DNA from: Leishmania infantum JPCM5
Lineage: Eukaryota; Euglenozoa; Kinetoplastea; Trypanosomatida; Trypanosomatidae
DNA length: 64,000 bases
Direction of reading: 5' to 3'
NCBI RefSeq assembly: GCF_000002875.2
Contig: NC_009414.2
Coordinates: forward strand, 1,070,155 to 1,134,154
Positions 62,293 through 64,000 of the stretch are shown here, piece after piece (position 1 is the stretch's first letter; each line of letters starts with the position of its first letter). A program made the translations under genes and the position numbers. The notes beneath the pieces were generated by a model, which worked only from the letters and a program-made list of their open reading frames with translations, had not been told where the DNA came from and searched no databases.

Positions 62293-64000
62293 GGTTGCCA
62301 GCGAGTAATTACCCGTGTTTCATGTGTGTGCGCCGCCTCAGAGCCGCTCTTTACGCGCCTGGGTGTATCAGAGAAAGTGCACGAATCTGTGGAAAGGAGT
62401 GGCGACGCCGCAGATCTGTTGGGGTGGGGGAAAAGCAAGAGGCGATGAAGCACAGATTTTTCGGTACGCTGAAGCACCTCGGCCAAAGACGATGAAAGGA
62501 GAATGTGAGAGATCAACGACACCAGCGTGCACAAGTACGTGTGATATTTCCAGGAGAGAAGCAGATAGGGAAGCGCGCAGACACAGTAGGATGGTAGAAA
62601 CAGACAAGAGCAGATGGGAGGTGGGGGCGATGTGGGAGAGGGGGAAAAACCACCCGTGTGCACACACACAGGCCCAGACAGGGACCGCTGCATGCTGCTC
62701 CTGTTGTGTGCGCCGACTTATCTCCAAAGTAAAAGGCTCCTTCACCACATGAGCGGCGTGCGCATGCTACTACTGAGTGGGCGTGATGTCACGAGCCTGT
62801 GCGCGTGAAAAGCTTCGGGGCACACAAACGGGGTATGCAGGGAGGCAGGGGATAACGAGGGCATTGCCCAAGAAAAAGAAGCGAAGAGACTAGCAGTTCC
62901 TTTGTCGGATGACGTCGTCCGTCGTCTGCCTCTTTTTGGCCTCCCGCGTGCTCCCTCGTCACTTGTTCGATCCGTATACGATGCCTCATCACCAACGCTG
63001 CAGAGAGAATGAAGTGACTCGACGCCAAAACTAAAAAAGTAAAACATCTGACGAGCGTGAGGCAACGACGGGAAGGGGGCTGGGAGGGAGACACGAAGCA
63101 GCCGGAAAGAAGAGGAGGGCAGAGTGAGAGAGACAGGCCAGGTCAACAGATGGCAACAACGAAGACATGGCAATGACGATGATGTTTTTTTTTCTTTTAA
63201 AGGCGAATAATGATGATAAAGAGAAGCAGCCAAACAAGAGAGGGAGAAAGCAGCGCTTTGTTGTTCAAGGCAAGCACATGTGGGCCGAGAGGCGGTGGTA
63301 CCACCACCACCACCACCACCAGCAGCAGCAGCAGTAGCACACACGCACACACACGTCATTGACTGAGCAAGGAAAGGGGCGGGGGTGGGTGTGGAGGCGT
63401 GTAAAACAAGAATGCCTTCCTGAAGGCAGAAAACGGTAGACGAAAAATAAGACCACAAGACAAGAGAGGTGCTGCTGGCTTGTGCGTGTATGTTGATCTG
63501 CGCCTCTGCTTTCTGCGGTGGAGGGAGATTTGTCTCTCGATCGCCGACCGCGCCGCTTCGTTCCCCTTGCAGCTTGCACTACTTCTCCCGCTCTGTATGT
63601 GGGGAACAAGTAAGGCCTGTAAAAAGCGGCAACCGCCGTCGTGCCCTCCGATGCAATCCCTCCCTTTTGAGCACGCGTCCTTCACTGTGGAGTGCGCATC
63701 GATGGCGGTGAGAGGGGGAGTCGCAGTCAAGCAAGTAGACGAAAAAATGCACTCTTTCGTTGTTGGAGCGCGCCGTCGGCCGCTCCTCTCGCTGCCTTCT
63801 GCTCGCTATCTCACGATCAGCCTTCACGCACACCGACACTACATGCTGTCGTCTCACACGCTTGGCAGTGGGTGGCATGTGAGAGAGGTCTGCATGGGGA
63901 GCGCGAGGGGGAGCTTGGGGACAGAGAAGGGAGGGAGGAGTAGGGGAGGGGGAACTCAAACAGAGACCACGGGATGATACAACGAGGAAGGGGGTGCAGG
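62293..64000. other. right-end gap; no gene seen
   Basis: 1.7 kb upstream of AdoMetDC: its 5'UTR and splice signals, then intergenic sequence. It holds CA repeats (62661-62668, 63342-63356), a T-run (63185-63196) and a (CCA)n(GCA)n tract at 63297-63334. No coding frame is supported. Confidence 0.5.
63297..63334. repeat. trinucleotide repeat (CCA)n followed by (GCA)n
   Basis: About eight ACC/CCA units run into about five AGC/GCA units. It is in a gene-free region; on the transcribed strand it reads TGC and TGG repeats. Confidence 0.85.

Noticed and set aside
63297..63334. CCA/GCA tract as a coding polyamino-acid stretch
   Set aside because: It lies in no supported gene; the frames around it have no coding character.
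62742..63458. 238-codon minus-strand frame at the right end
   Set aside because: Ser/Cys/Phe-rich and includes a Gly-run from the (CCA)n repeat; no family and poor codon character.

Overview
The window looks like a 64 kb piece of a Leishmania (kinetoplastid protist) chromosome. All 21 protein-coding genes I can support lie on the minus strand, with no introns visible, long GC-rich reading frames and large gene-free gaps full of CA/GT, purine and G-run simple sequence. That is one polycistronic directional gene cluster, transcribed from right to left and matured by spliced-leader trans-splicing and polyadenylation. Two tandem glycosomal GAPDH genes, an S-adenosylmethionine decarboxylase, a PI-PLC and SIDER-type degenerate retroposons all point to Leishmania. 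The gene order agrees with what I remember of L. major chromosome 30 (GAPDH pair, then AdoMetDC further right). The species cannot be fixed by reading alone.

Layout from left to right (downstream to upstream in transcription): a secreted glycoprotein-like hypothetical (175-1197); a gap with a degenerate SIDER; PI-PLC (4110-6323); a CHCC zinc-finger protein resembling complex I NDUFS6 (7863-8540); two identical glycosomal GAPDH copies (11647-14540); a membrane-anchored M14/DUF2817 peptidase-like protein; a hypothetical; a protein with 12 consecutive C-terminal TPRs; an Sm-type snRNP protein; KRR1; a 95-residue hypothetical; a CNNM-type membrane protein with CBS domains; eIF3d; a giant receptor-like STE11-type kinase (33980-40108); a candidate 58-residue protein (42662-42838); a kinesin; a TRM10-type tRNA methyltransferase; a second SIDER (50772-51302); homoserine kinase; a G3BP-like NTF2+RRM protein; a PPR-like mitochondrial candidate; a DIRE/SIDER retroposon remnant on the plus strand (about 59480-60760); and AdoMetDC (61144-62292).

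The genes do not form a pathway, as is normal for kinetoplastid clusters: glycolysis, polyamine and threonine metabolism, ribosome biogenesis, translation, signalling and motility are mixed. Control is expected after transcription, through UTRs. The most useful points for a second look are the sharp borders of the GAPDH duplication (100% identity from inside the stop codon to 195 bp upstream of the ATG, unrelated 3'UTRs), the internally deleted retroposon with an endonuclease remnant and a strong hairpin, the receptor-like kinase architecture, the small ORF, and a block at about 53440-54060 where the usual purine/pyrimidine asymmetry is reversed.
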